A stretch of 64,000 nt of DNA from Prostheceraeus crozeri (lineage: Eukaryota; Platyhelminthes; Polycladida; Euryleptidae). Where the stretch lies: positions 248,001 through 312,000 of the forward strand of contig CAJQUW010010404.1 of NCBI GenBank assembly GCA_907163375.1, written 5' to 3'. Within the stretch, counting starts at the first letter, position 1, and every line of letters starts with the position of its first letter. This document shows positions 41,531-51,976 of the stretch, piece after piece. The notes beneath the pieces were generated by a model. That model was not told the origin of the DNA. It made no database searches and was given only the letters and a program-made list of their open reading frames with translations. A program made the translations under genes and the position numbers.

Positions 41531-42519
41531 AAAAGGACATTTGACATAAAGACGATCCGTTTTCTTCTTTTCTTCCTAGACGATCCGTTTTCTTCTTTTC
41601 TTCCTAGACGATCCGTTTTCTTCTTTTCTTCCTGTTCTTTATGCTGCTCTCGTCTTTGATAATCCCGGTACACTCTGTCCAAGAAAGATTTGGGATAGCC
41701 ATTACTGATAAATCGCTGCAACACCTTGTTCACTGAAGATTCTATTCCGTCTTGTGTAGAACGATACATAGCTCGACGAATTTCTCCCAATACGATGCCA
41801 CGTTTAAGGGATACGGGAGAATGGGAGCACCAAGGATGAATTGTGTTGCTATGGAAATGCTTTGAGTATATACGCGAGCTAAAATGTCATTCATGAAGTC
41901 TCAGTTCACAATCTAAAAATGGTAGGAATCCTTCCAAATTAGGCAATTCCATGGTGAATCTTATGTTGGTATGTGCTCCATTGGCACAATTCAAAACATC
42001 CTCGATATTGACGTGAGATGGATAGATGAGAAATATATCGTAGATATATCTTTTCCAGTAAATATCCGCTGATAGACTTGATAAAATTTCATGTTCAACA
42101 TAATTCATAAATATCACAGCTGCTTGCGGAGCAATAGGATTGCCCATAGTGAGACCACTCTTCTGGATGTAACTTATTTCATTATGGATAATGGTGTCAG
42201 AGGAAAGGCAAAGATGAAACAATTCCAAAAAGTCACTCACTAGCATATCCTTCAAGAAGTCACTGGCATCCTGCCAATCTTGGTAAAATTCACTCATAAC
42301 ACTAAATAATCCCAAAACACCATTAACATCCTCAAAAGGTATACTACCATATAGATTCTTGACATCAAAACTCGCAATAGAGTAAGGGCCTTCCAAAGAT
42401 AAAGATTTGATCCATGTCATGAAAGAGTCCGTATCTCTTAAATGAGCAGGGACAAAACGTAGAAGTGAGTTAAGATGGTTGCCAAGTAATTTGGATAATT
42501 TCACTGATGGAGAGTCCAC
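41500..42519 (-). pseudogene. Penelope reverse transcriptase, C-terminal two thirds, left arm
   Basis: SIASFDVKNLYGSIPFEDV is the motif A region (FDV..LY.SIP). QKSGLTMGNPIAPQAAVIFM is the motif B region (GL.MG.P..P..A), and KRYIYDIFLIYPS is motif C. The usual motif C is RY.DDIF; here the first catalytic aspartate is a tyrosine, in both arms, so the parent copy was already inactive. The frame is split in this arm, while the right arm keeps 325 codons open. A 28-bp unit (GACGATCCGTTTTCTTCTTT) is repeated three times at 41570-41635, against two in the right arm. Confidence 0.85.
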
Positions 42520-42583
42520 GGCCGCAGCGATGGGGCGTCCTTGTAATTGACCTATTTATTACCTACCATTTAATAACAGCGCC

Positions 42584-42979
42584 ATGAACAAGTATTTTCG
42601 TCCACCGAAAGAAAAATCATTGTGTGCCAATGATTGCATTACATGCAAATCATCTTCGTCTATCAACCTGTGTGATATGAAATTCGTGATATATAAGGTG
42701 ACGTGCAACGTATGTAACCAAATATATATTGGCGAGACAGAACGCATGATAAAATCACGCATCAAAGAACACCTCAATTTAAATAATGAAACTAGCCATG
42801 TTGTCCTCCATGCGAAGAAAAAACACAATGGGAGAATGGACATTCACTGGTCCTTACTGCACACGGGACTGCATCATAAAGCGAAGAGGAAGAAGCTTGA
42901 AGCATTATACATCCGTAAACTATCAAACGAGTTCGAATTGATGAATGGATGCCGTGGAGTCTCTTTAACTTTGTCTTGA
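42584..42979 (+). pseudogene. Inverted Penelope GIY-YIG segment, left arm
   Basis: 131 open codons from MNKYFRPPKEKSLCANDC to RGVSLTLS, the same domain as 41072-41530 but on the opposite strand. It forms the far inverted flank of the element, with the 3' UTR running on to about 43315. Confidence 0.85.
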
Positions 42980-43227
42980 GTACCTCATTTTCTCTTCATT
43001 GAGCCTTCTTATACTTATGTATCATTGTTTATTTTCTTTTTGAAATGATTGCTTGTTTTTACTGCCGTGTCGTATTTTATTTCATCTACGTAGTTACTGT
43101 CTACTTTTATTCAGTAGAGTGTCTGTTTCGACTTTTTATCTCAAAGGGTATTGACTTTTAGTTGATAACTATTCACAACAGGTTCTTCATGCAGTCCTGC
43201 AATTGTAACATCATTCTGTGCTCTATT

Positions 43228-43256
43228 GCCACTGACGAAGGCGGAAGCCGAAATAT
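43228..43256 (+). ncRNA. Possible hammerhead-ribozyme core in Penelope 3' flank
   Basis: CTGACGA (43232-43238) is followed by a 3-bp stem with GGAA loop (GGC GGAA GCC) and GAAA (43250-43253). These match the CUGANGA - stem II - GAAA core. ATATTT after the core can pair with AAATAT near 43290 as stem III. Stem I is not obvious and stem II has one extra A. Hammerhead motifs are known in Penelope pseudo-LTRs. Also at 52229-52250 (plus) and 49797-49818 (minus). Confidence 0.35.
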
Positions 43257-43377
43257 TTGGCAGAATAATATAACTTTGGTATCTGAGAAATATTTTTTTT
43301 TCTTTCGAATGGAGGACATTGTTTAGGTGACTCTAAGGACGTATGTCGAGCTGCCCTTAGTGATAGTCTTCCAACTC

Positions 43378-43680
43378 ATGATGAATGATGATATGCTTAC
43401 GACCTACATTCAACCATTGGTGCATGCCCACACCCTTCCCCACAACGAGCTTGTCTGCTACATTGTATTCATGAGTGTGGCTCAAAGTAGGAAATTGATT
43501 GATGAGACTTTGCTGAAATATCCAAGGCGCGTATTCAAGCATGGTCGCCTACTGTTGGAGTATTATTATCAATGGCGCGACGACACACAACATTTGCCCA
43601 CCCATGTTTTACCACACCTATCAACGGAAGAATACAATAGAGCTTTAGTCGAGACGGTGAAAATAGACGATGAGCGCTAG
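43378..43680 (+). CDS. Unrecognised gene 1 of the palindrome cluster
   Basis: 100 codons from the first in-frame ATG (MMNDDMLTTYIQPLVHAH); the frame opens at 43327, right after the Penelope element. Middle part FMSVAQSRKLIDETLLKYP, end STEEYNRALVETVKIDDER. It reads as an all-helical small protein. No family was recognised. The Penelope insertion lies immediately upstream and may have removed its promoter or first exon. The mirror copy is 49370-49672. Confidence 0.5.
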   Translation: MMNDDMLTTYIQPLVHAHTLPHNELVCYIVFMSVAQSRKLIDETLLKYPRRVFKHGRLLLEYYYQWRDDTQHLPTHVLPHLSTEEYNRALVETVKIDDER

Positions 43681-43759
43681 CGGGCGAATGAAGCATCGGC
43701 GAGAGTGGGAATCAACTTGATGCTATTCTCCGATGATTGTTGTCTAATGAGAATCAAGC

Positions 43760-43790
43760 ATTCCTTTATAAATAGAGAGCCTTCCACAGT
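43760..43790 (+). promoter_or_regulatory. TATA promoter of the ssDNA-binding-like gene
   Basis: CTTTATAAATAGAGAG lies 90-100 bases upstream of ACTAAAATGGTAAGT, which looks like a start codon abutting a 5' splice site. A pyrimidine-rich stretch and several CAG acceptor-like sites follow at 43960-43998. The layout suggests one short intron before the main frame. The mirror is at about 49260-49290. Confidence 0.5.
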
Positions 43791-43978
43791 GAGAATCATT
43801 CCATCGTTGAATCGTACAAGTGACGGACGCACATTCTCTCTCTCTACATCCCTGTTATATTATCCAACTAAAATGGTAAGTCGCTATTTTCCTCCCTCTC
43901 CTCCCTTGAACGTAAACTTAATACAATCTTTTTTATTTTCTGGCATCTTCTACATCTACTACACTGACAGGACAAAAT

Positions 43979-44647
43979 GGTGGCCAGACGTTACAGGGTT
44001 CGCTACAATCAGATCATCTACAGCTGAGACCAGTGGAAGAAACAACCAAGGTACATAATCCTACACCGCTACAGCGTAAATTTAAACAAGTCTTGCGTCA
44101 TGAGGATCACAGCGTAGTACTGCAAACGGGAATGCTCCCTTCCACTGATGTGAAGATATTGAGCAATCAGTATGGGGACTACTTACTGATCCCCGTGAGT
44201 CCGTACATTCGCCACCAACTTGACATTATTGAAGAGTACGTGACATTAAATATGGACATTCCTACTCCTCTTGCTCAAGAGTGGAAGGCGAGAGATGAAA
44301 AGGATACTCCCTATACAAAGATTTGGGATGGCAATCAAATTTGCCTACCATCATCACATTGGTGTAGTTATTATAAAAAGGATGGAGATCAATCAATGCC
44401 CATCAGATGTGATGAGCTCGGAGAAGGTACTTGGGATATCCTTTTCAAAGTGAATGGGCTATATTATGGTCGACACAAGGATAATAAAATAGCCTCTCTC
44501 TCCATGCATATGGAATCCATCCTATATATTCCAAAGCCACCCAGCGTAGATGACATTATTGACGAAATCCTTAACAGCAGTGGTACGAAGCGCAAGTCGG
44601 AGAAGAATGCTACCTCAAAACGCAAATCAAAGAAGGAGAATTACTAG
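43979..44647 (+). CDS. Putative ssDNA-binding-like protein of the palindrome element
   Basis: The frame is open from about 43979 to TAG at 44647, and reads HNPTPLQRKFKQVLRHEDHS, DYLLIPVSPYIRHQL, CSYYKKDGD, WDILFKVNGLYYGRHKDNKI and SLSMHMESILYIPKPP, ending in a basic tail KRKSEKNATSKRKSKKE. The V.GLYYG.H..NK.ASL motif and the basic end resemble the element 1 gene at 18598-19339. I therefore place both in one family, tentatively an ssDNA-binding protein of large DNA viruses. The start probably comes from a short first exon. This copy looks whole; the mirror (48403-49071, minus) appears broken. Confidence 0.5.
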   Translation, partial: GGQTLQGSLQSDHLQLRPVEETTKVHNPTPLQRKFKQVLRHEDHSVVLQTGMLPSTDVKILSNQYGDYLLIPVSPYIRHQLDIIEEYVTLNMDIPTPLAQEWKARDEKDTPYTKIWDGNQICLPSSHWCSYYKKDGDQSMPIRCDELGEGTWDILFKVNGLYYGRHKDNKIASLSMHMESILYIPKPPSVDDIIDEILNSSGTKRKSEKNATSKRKSKKENY

Positions 44648-44681
44648 TCCTTTCCTAACTCTACCCTATGACAATTCGCTT

Positions 44682-44807
44682 ATGTGCTTTGAGTGTCGTA
44701 GACATGGTCTTATTAGATACATTTTACTTCTTCGTTGCCATCATATCATTTGTGTACTTTGTCGTGAAAAGCATCGATGTAATTCTTCATTTTGTGATAT
44801 GTTATAG
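44682..44807 (+). CDS. Small RING-like zinc-binding protein
   Basis: 41 codons from ATG. CFECRRHGL is followed by LLRCHHIICVLC and then C....C near the end. The spacing CxxC...C.H..xCxxC resembles the core of a RING finger. It starts 35 bases after the ssDNA-binding-like gene on the same strand, so it may be an exon of a longer gene. Virus-encoded RING proteins often act as ubiquitin ligases, but no function is shown here. Unchanged in the mirror arm (48243-48368, minus). Confidence 0.45.
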   Translation: MCFECRRHGLIRYILLLRCHHIICVLCREKHRCNSSFCDML

Positions 44808-44859
44808 AACGTTTCCTTAGATGTGTAAATTTCCGTTTTAGGCTTCTATCATCATTTTT

Positions 44860-45390
44860 ATGGATTGTGAGGGTGAACCTGTACAGGAGGTCAGTGCTAT
44901 TGCTATGAACAATTGGACATATCAGATTGTTAGTGTCTATCATCAACATGCCAACTGCGATCCCAATGTTGATCAATGGGCGAGAAAACACATTCATGGA
45001 CTTAATCTGAAATATTTGCAAGACTATGGCTTTTCTTGTGAGACTGCTCTTCTTATTGACTTTAAACGATGGTTAGCTGCTTTCAATGTTATACGCATCT
45101 TTTGTAATAATCCTGGTAAGGAGAGGAAAGTATTTCCCAATCTAATCATTGATGATATTTTGCTCCCGCCTTGGGATAGTAGAGTGAATCAACATTATCA
45201 TGAAGTCACGAAACGCTTTAAGGATTTGTGTGTTCCTATTTTGTCTGTTCGTTGTAGTAGCTACGTTCATAACCAATGCTTCTTTCCTCCTTACCTCAAC
45301 ACTGCCAAAGTCCTGTATGGTTATCATTGCTCGCTATATGACAGTTACCAGCTGTATCTATTTTATCTGTTTCAAACCATTGATTTGTAA
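44860..45390 (+). CDS. DEDD-exonuclease-like protein
   Basis: 176 codons from ATG to TAA, apparently whole and unchanged in the mirror arm. MDCEGEPVQEVSAIAMNN fits exonuclease motif I (D.E ... I.A). WARKHIHGLNLKYLQDYG fits the vHGi segment between motifs I and II. FKRWLAAFNVIRIFCNNPGK could be the motif II region, and YHCSLYDSYQLYLFY near the end includes a possible motif III Asp. Proteins with this HCSLYD-type ending are familiar to me from virus-like elements in invertebrates, but I cannot name the family. Followed by AATAAA at about 45412. Confidence 0.45.
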   Translation: MDCEGEPVQEVSAIAMNNWTYQIVSVYHQHANCDPNVDQWARKHIHGLNLKYLQDYGFSCETALLIDFKRWLAAFNVIRIFCNNPGKERKVFPNLIIDDILLPPWDSRVNQHYHEVTKRFKDLCVPILSVRCSSYVHNQCFFPPYLNTAKVLYGYHCSLYDSYQLYLFYLFQTIDL

Positions 45391-45539
45391 TGCATGCTTG
45401 TTACAGTTATTCAATAAATGTTATTATGCGAAGAGTTGTTGTTTTCATGCAACGGATGGGTTAGATGAAGGGTGATCATATCTTTTTCAAATGACTGTGG
45501 AACATTGATTTCCATCATGAAGATTTAAACAGTTAGATT

Positions 45540-46310
45540 CGATGACGAACAAGATTTACTAGTTTGCAAGTTAGGCTAAGCGTTCTACTATTTTCAAACG
45601 AAAGATACAGTTTCAACAGTTTACAGATTAAAAATAAAGTTTCAACAGTGTGTACGTTAGAAATAAAGTTTTAGTCGTTTGCGCATTAGAAATAAAATAA
45701 AGTTTCAACCGTTTACAAGTTCAAAATAAAGTTTCAACAGTGTGTATGTTAGAAATAAAGTTTTATCTGTTTGTAAAATGAGATTGTAGGATTTACTAGT
45801 TTGCAAGTTAGACTAAGCGTTCTACTATTTGTAAACAAAAGATACCGTTTCAACAGTTTACAGATTAAAAATAAAGTTTCAACAGTGTGTACGTTAGAAA
45901 TAAAGTTATATCTGTTTGTAAAATAAGATTGCGGGATTTTATAATTTGCAAGTTAGACTAAGCGTTCAACTATTTGTAAATGAAAGATATAGTTTCAACA
46001 GTTTACAGATTAAAAATAAAGTTTCAATAGTGTGTACGTTGGAAATAAAGTTTTATCTGTTTATATGTTACAAACAAAATGAAGTTTCAACAGTGTGTAC
46101 GTTAGAAAAAAAGTTTTATCTGTTTGTATGTTAGAAATAAAGTTTTAGCTGCTTGTATGTTAGAAATAAAGGTATAACAGTTTATATGCTAGAAATAAAC
46201 GTATAACTGTTTGTAAAATAAGATCATAAGATTTACTAGTTTGCAAGTTAGATAGACTAAGGGTTCTACTATTTGTAAATTGAAAATAAAATTATAACTG
46301 TTTACAAGTT
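45540..46310. repeat. AT-rich array with AATAAA in nearly every unit
   Basis: Degenerate tandem units of about 28 bp (AAATAAAGTTTCAACAGTTT with TACAGATTA or GTACGTTAGA) separated every 150-200 bp by TTTGCAAGTTAGACTAAGCG. Dozens of AATAAA hexamers run in the same direction as the upstream genes. Mirrored at 46825-47500, and a third block lies at 52690-53250. Confidence 0.85.
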
Positions 46311-46825
46311 AAAGCGTTGATGCGATGATGAACAATTAATAAGCTGAGAAGCTTTAGGTTCACTTTAACATTACCACATGTTTACAGATAGAAATGTATC
46401 ACAGCAAAGCTACTTCATGAGTTAGTTTGCCAGATATGTATCATCTCAAACTTCTACTCCGTTGTTGAAATTTCAGTTTTGTACATATTTGAAGTATCAT
46501 CATTGCGGTTTGTTCTTCATGTGTTTACGATGAACGCACACATGAGTCTTAAGACACTATGGTTGTATTTTATACGTTTCGACAAAGACTGAGCGAAGTA
46601 AATAAAAATCTAAGTTGAAAATCTCTCAGGTTGTATTATCAAATATCTTAGTATTATACAAAGTTGAGAATGTAAGTTGAACATTTTATCGGAATGTTGT
46701 TTTAAAATGAAAGTAAGAACTTCATCGTATGAGTATTCAAAGCATGTCTTGTAAATCAAATGTGTATAGTACTGACTTGATAGAATCAAACTTCACAAAC
46801 GCGTTTATATATCTTTACTATGTTT
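46290..46825. other. Unique spacer at the palindrome centre
   Basis: About 540 bp that is not mirrored across the centre. Its left part (46310-46490) is present in reverse complement at 52530-52700, next to the third AT-rich array. No gene was recognised. Confidence 0.7.
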
Positions 46826-47659
46826 TTCGTTTACAAATAGTAGAACGCTTAGTCTAACTTGCAAACTAGTAAATCCTACAATCTCATTTTACAAACAGAG
46901 AAAAACTTTATTTCTAACGTACACACTGTTGAAACTTTATTTTTTAATCTACAAACTGTTGAAACTTTATTCTATTTCTAACACACAAGCAGCATAAACT
47001 TTATTTTTAACATAAACACTATTGAAACTTTATTTTTTAATCTGTAAACTGTTGAAGCTATATCTTTCATTTACAAATAGTAGAACGCTTAGTCTAATTT
47101 TCAAATTATTAAATCCCGCAATCTTATTTTACAAACAGATATAACTTTATTTCTAACGTACACACTGTTGAAACTTTATTTTTAATCTGTAAACTGTTGA
47201 AACTGTATCTTTTGTTTACAAATAGTAGAACGCTTAGTCTAACTTGCAAACTAGTAAATCCTACAATCTCATTTTACAAACAGATAAAACTTTATTTCTA
47301 ACATACACACTGTTGAAACTTTATTTTGAACTTGTAAACGGTTGAAACTTTATTTTATTTCTAATGCGCAAACGACTAAAACTTTATTTCTAACGTACAC
47401 ACTGTTGAAACTTTATTTTTATTCTGTAAACTGTTGAAACTGTATCTTTCGTTTGAAAATAGTAGAACGCTTAGTCTAACTTGCAAACTAGTAAATCTTG
47501 TTCGTCATCGAATCTAACTGTTTAAATCTTCATGATGGAAATCAATGTTCCACAGTCATTTGAAAAAGATATGATCACCCTTCATCTAACCCATCCGTTG
47601 CATGAAAACAACAACTCTTCGCATAATAACATTTATTGAATAACTGTAACAAGCATGCA

Positions 47660-48190
47660 TTACAAATCAATGGTTTGAAACAGATAAAATAGATACAGCT
47701 GGTAACTGTCATATAGCGAGCAATGATAACCATACAGGACTTTGGCAGTGTTGAGGTAAGGAGGAAAGAAGCATTGGTTATGAACGTAGCTACTACAACG
47801 AACAGACAAAATAGGAACACACAAATCCTTAAAGCGTTTCGTGACTTCATGATAATGTTGATTCACTCTACTATCCCAAGGCGGGAGCAAAATATCATCA
47901 ATGATTAGATTGGGAAATACTTTCCTCTCCTTACCAGGATTATTACAAAAGATGCGTATAACATTGAAAGCAGCTAACCATCGTTTAAAGTCAATAAGAA
48001 GAGCAGTCTCACAAGAAAAGCCATAGTCTTGCAAATATTTCAGATTAAGTCCATGAATGTGTTTTCTCGCCCATTGATCAACATTGGGATCGCAGTTGGC
48101 ATGTTGATGATAGACACTAACAATCTGATATGTCCAATTGTTCATAGCAATAGCACTGACCTCCTGTACAGGTTCACCCTCACAATCCAT
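47660..48190 (-). CDS. DEDD-exonuclease-like protein, mirror copy
   Basis: Translation is the same as that of 44860-45390 over all 176 codons. It is followed on its strand by the mirrored AT-rich array. Confidence 0.45.
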   Translation of the reverse strand: MDCEGEPVQEVSAIAMNNWTYQIVSVYHQHANCDPNVDQWARKHIHGLNLKYLQDYGFSCETALLIDFKRWLAAFNVIRIFCNNPGKERKVFPNLIIDDILLPPWDSRVNQHYHEVTKRFKDLCVPILSVRCSSYVHNQCFFPPYLNTAKVLYGYHCSLYDSYQLYLFYLFQTIDL

Positions 48191-48242
48191 AAAAATGATG
48201 ATAGAAGCCTAAAACGGAAATTTACACATCTAAGGAAACGTT

Positions 48243-48368
48243 CTATAACATATCACAAAATGAAGAATTACATCGATGCTTTTCACGACAAAGTACACAA
48301 ATGATATGATGGCAACGAAGAAGTAAAATGTATCTAATAAGACCATGTCTACGACACTCAAAGCACAT
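48243..48368 (-). CDS. RING-like zinc-binding protein, mirror copy
   Basis: Same 41-codon frame as 44682-44807, with the same cysteine/histidine pattern. Confidence 0.45.
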   Translation of the reverse strand: MCFECRRHGLIRYILLLRCHHIICVLCREKHRCNSSFCDML

Positions 48369-48402
48369 AAGCGAATTGTCATAGGGTAGAGTTAGGAAAG
48401 GA

Positions 48403-49071
48403 CTAGTAATTCTCCTTCTTTGATTTGCGTTTTGAGGTAGCATTCTTCTCCGACTTGCGCTTCGTACCACTGCTGTTAAGGATTTCGTCAATAATGTCAT
48501 CTACGCTGGGTGGCTTTGGAATATATAGGATGGATTCCATATGCATGGAGAGAGAGGCTATTTTATTATCCTTGTGTTGACCATAATATAGCCCATTCAT
48601 TTTGAAAAGGATATCCCAAGTACCTTCTCCGAGCTCATCACATCTGATGGGTATTGATTGATCTCCATCCTTTTTATAATAACTACACTAATGTGATGAT
48701 GGTAGGCAAATTTGATTGCCATCCCAAATCTTTGTATAGGGAGTATCCTTTTCATCTCTCGCCTTCCACTCTTGAGCAAGAGGAGTAGGAATGTCCATAT
48801 TTAATGTCACGTACTCTTCAATAATGTCAAGTTGGTGGCGAATGTACGGACTCACGGGGATCAGTAAGTAGTCCCCATACTGATTGCTCAATATCTTCAC
48901 ATCAGTGGAAGGGAGCATTCCCGTTTGCAGTACTACGCTGTGATCCTCATGACGCAAGACTTGTTTAAATTTACGCTGTAGCGGTGTAGGATTATGTACC
49001 TTGGTTGTTTCTTCCACTGGTCTCAGCTGTAGATGATCTGATTGTAGCGAACCCTGTAACGTCTGGCCACC
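48403..49071 (-). pseudogene. Putative ssDNA-binding-like protein, mirror copy
   Basis: Counterpart of 43979-44647. It keeps the family motif and the basic tail but, unlike the left-arm copy, appears broken. The same TATA and splice-like signals lie upstream on its strand. Confidence 0.5.
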
Positions 49072-49369
49072 ATTTTGTCCTGTCAGTGTAGTAGATGTAG
49101 AAGATGCCAGAAAATAAAAAAGATTGTATTAAGTTTACGTTCAAGGGAGGAGAGGGAGGAAAATAGCGACTTACCATTTTAGTTGGATAATATAACAGGG
49201 ATGTAGAGAGAGAGAATGTGCGTCCGTCACTTGTACGATTCAACGATGGAATGATTCTCACTGTGGAAGGCTCTCTATTTATAAAAGAATGCTTGATTCT
49301 CATTAGACAACAATCATCGGAGAATAGCATCAAGTTGATTCCCACTCTCGCCGATGCTTCATTCGCCCG

Positions 49370-49672
49370 CTAGCGCTCATCGTCTATTTTCACCGTCTCG
49401 ACTAAAGCTCTATTGTATTCTTCCGTTGATAGGTGTGGTAAAACATGGGTGGGCAAATGTTGTGTGTCGTCGCGCCATTGATAATAATACTCCAACAGTA
49501 GGCGACCATGCTTGAATACGCGCCTTGGATATTTCAGCAAAGTCTCATCAATCAATTTCCTACTTTGAGCCACACTCATGAATACAATGTAGCAGACAAG
49601 CTCGTTGTGGGGAAGGGTGTGGGCATGCACCAATGGTTGAATGTAGGTCGTAAGCATATCATCATTCATCAT
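49370..49672 (-). CDS. Unrecognised gene 1, mirror copy
   Basis: Counterpart of 43378-43680, with the same 100-codon frame. The Penelope element again abuts its 5' side. Confidence 0.5.
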   Translation of the reverse strand: MMNDDMLTTYIQPLVHAHTLPHNELVCYIVFMSVAQSRKLIDETLLKYPRRVFKHGRLLLEYYYQWRDDTQHLPTHVLPHLSTEEYNRALVETVKIDDER

Positions 49673-50069
49673 GAGTTGGAAGCCTATCACTAAGGGCAGC
49701 TCGACATACGTCCTTAGAGTCACCTAAACAATGTCCTCCATTCGAAAGAAAAAAAATATTTCTCGGATACCAAAATTATATTATTCTGCCAAATATTTCG
49801 GCTTCCGCCTTCGTCAGTGGCAATAGAGCACAGAATGATGTTACAACTGCAGGACTGCATGAAGAACCTGTTGTGAATAGTTATCAACTAAAAGTCAATA
49901 CCCTTTGAGATAAAAAGTCGAAACAATCACTCTACTGAATAAAAGTAGACAGTAACTACGTAGATGAAATAAAATACGACACGGCAGTAAAAACAAGCAA
50001 TCATTTCAAAAAGAAAATAAACAATGATACATAAGTATAAGAAGGCTCAATGAAGAGAAAATGAGGTAC

Positions 50070-51516
50070 TCAAGACAAAGTTAAAGAGACTCCACGGCAT
50101 CCATTCATCAATTCGAACTCGTTTGATAGTTTACGGATGTATAATGCTTCAAGCTTCTTCCTCTTCGCTTTATGATGCAGTCCCGTGTGCAGTAAGGACC
50201 AGTGAATGTCCATTCTCCCATTGTGTTTTTTCTTCGCATGGAGGACAACATGGCTAGTTTCATTATTTAAATTGAGGTGTTCTTTGATGCGTGATTTTAT
50301 CATGCGTTCTGTCTCGCCAATATATATTTGGTTACATACGTTGCACGTCACCTTATATATCACGAATTTCATATCACACAGGTTGATAGACGAAGATGAT
50401 TTGCATGTAATGCAATCATTGGCACACAATGATTTTTCTTTCGGTGGACGAAAATACTTGTTCATGGCCCTGTTATTAAATGATAGGTAAATTTTGTCAT
50501 TTAATCCAGTCCGTCGCATAACACTCAGCATCTTCTGTTTAATTTCCTCTGACACAAAAGGACATTTGACATAAAGACGATCCGTTTTCTTCTTTTCTTC
50601 CTAGACGATCCGTTTTCTTCTTTTCTTCCTGTTCTTTATGCTGCTCTCGTCTTTGATAATCCCGGTACACTCTGTCCAAGAAAGATTTGGGATAGCAATT
50701 ACTGATAAATCGCTGCAACACCTTGTTCACTGAAGATTCTATTCCGTCTTGTGTAGAACGATACATAGCTCGACGAATTTCTCCCAATACGTTGCCACGT
50801 TTAAGGGATACGGGAGAATGGGAGCACCAAGGATGAATTGTGTTGCTATGGAAATGCTTTGAGTATATACGTGAGCTAAAATGTCCTTCATGAAGTCTCA
50901 GTTCACAATCTAAAAATGGTAGGAATCCTTCCAAATTAGGCAATTCCATGGTGAATCTTATGTTGGTATGTGCTCCATTGGCACAATTCAAAACATCCTC
51001 GATATTGACGTGAGATGGATAGATGAGAAATATATCGTAGATATATCTTTTCCAGTAAATATCCGCTGATAGACTTGATAAAATCTCATGTTCAACATAA
51101 TTCATAAAAATCACAGCTGCTTGCGGAGCAATAGGATTGCCCATAGTGAGACCACTCTTCTGGATGTAACTTATTTCATTATGGATAATGGTGTCAGAGG
51201 AAAGGCAAAGATGAAACAATTCCAAAAAGTCACTCACTAGCATATCCTTCAAGAAGTCACTGGCATCCTGCCAATCTTGGTAAAATACACTCATAACACT
51301 AAATAATCCCAAAACACCATTAACATCCTCAAAAGGTATACTACCATATAGATTCTTGACATCAAAACTCGCAATAGAGTAAGGGCCTTCCAAAGATAAA
51401 GATTTGATCCATGTCATGAAAGAGTCCGTATCTCTTAAATGAGCAGGGACAAAACGTAGAAGTGAGTTAAGATGGTTGCCAAGTAATTTGGATAATTTCA
51501 CTGATGGAGAGTCCAC
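50070..51516 (-). pseudogene. Penelope reverse transcriptase plus GIY-YIG endonuclease, right arm
   Basis: The 325-codon polymerase frame (50539-51516) shows FDVKNLYGSIP, GLTMGNPIAPQAA and the altered motif C RYIYDIF. It is followed by a 161-codon endonuclease frame (50070-50555) with QIYIGETERMIKSRIKEHL. The two frames overlap by a few codons in different phases, so the usual single fusion protein is interrupted. The N-terminal third of the polymerase is absent. Confidence 0.85.
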
Positions 51517-51580
51517 GGCCGCAGCGATGGGGCGTCCTTGTAATTGACCTATTTATTACCTATCATTTAATAACAGGGCC

Positions 51581-51976
51581 ATGAACAAGTATTTTCGTCC
51601 ACCGAAAGAAAAATCATTGTGTGCCAATGATTGCATTACATGCAAATCATCTTCGTCTATCAACCTGTGTGATATGAAATTCGTGATATATAAGGTGACG
51701 TGCAACGTATGTAACCAAATATATATTGGCGAGACAGAACGCATGATAAAATCACGCATCAAAGAACACCTCAATTTAAATAATGAAACTAGCCATGTTG
51801 TCCTCCATGCGAAGAAAAAACACAATGGGAGAATGGACATTCACTGGTCCTTACTGCACACGGGACTGCATCATAAAGCGAAGAGGAAGAAGCTTGAAGC
51901 ATTATACATCCGTAAACTATCAAACGAGTTCGAATTGATGAATGGATGCCGTGGAGTCTCTTTAACTTTGTCTTGA
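51581..51976 (+). pseudogene. Inverted Penelope GIY-YIG segment, right arm
   Basis: 131 open codons, same sequence as 42584-42979. In the mirror scheme it occupies the place of the left-arm segment 41072-41530. Confidence 0.85.

Larger units (their letters stand above)
40800..43315 (-). mobile_element. Penelope-like element, left arm
   Basis: A minus-strand reverse transcriptase part and GIY-YIG part are followed, at the 5' side, by a second GIY-YIG/3' region in the opposite orientation (42560-43315). The element is thus flanked by its own inverted 3' segments, a known arrangement of Penelope pseudo-LTRs. The 5' part of the polymerase is missing. The left edge is cut short: it lacks the last ~100 bases present at the right edge. 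Confidence 0.85.
36470..46290 (+). repeat. Left arm of giant inverted repeat
   Basis: Sequence from the 37-bp satellite to near the centre is repeated in reverse complement at 46825 to about 58800. Paired positions sum to 93050 in the inner part, to about 94050 outside the Penelope element, and to about 95257 outside the 403-bp repeats. The steps correspond to an extra ~1.0 kb block and three extra 403-bp units in the right arm. Identity is very high: long frames such as 44860-45390 are unchanged in the other arm. The satellite edge is at 36470; sequence further left is not mirrored. Confidence 0.9.

Noticed and set aside
43705-44058. 117-codon plus-strand frame
   Set aside because: Covers the TATA box, the leader and the putative intron of the ssDNA-binding-like gene. 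No motif and no ATG context, so regulatory sequence is the better reading.
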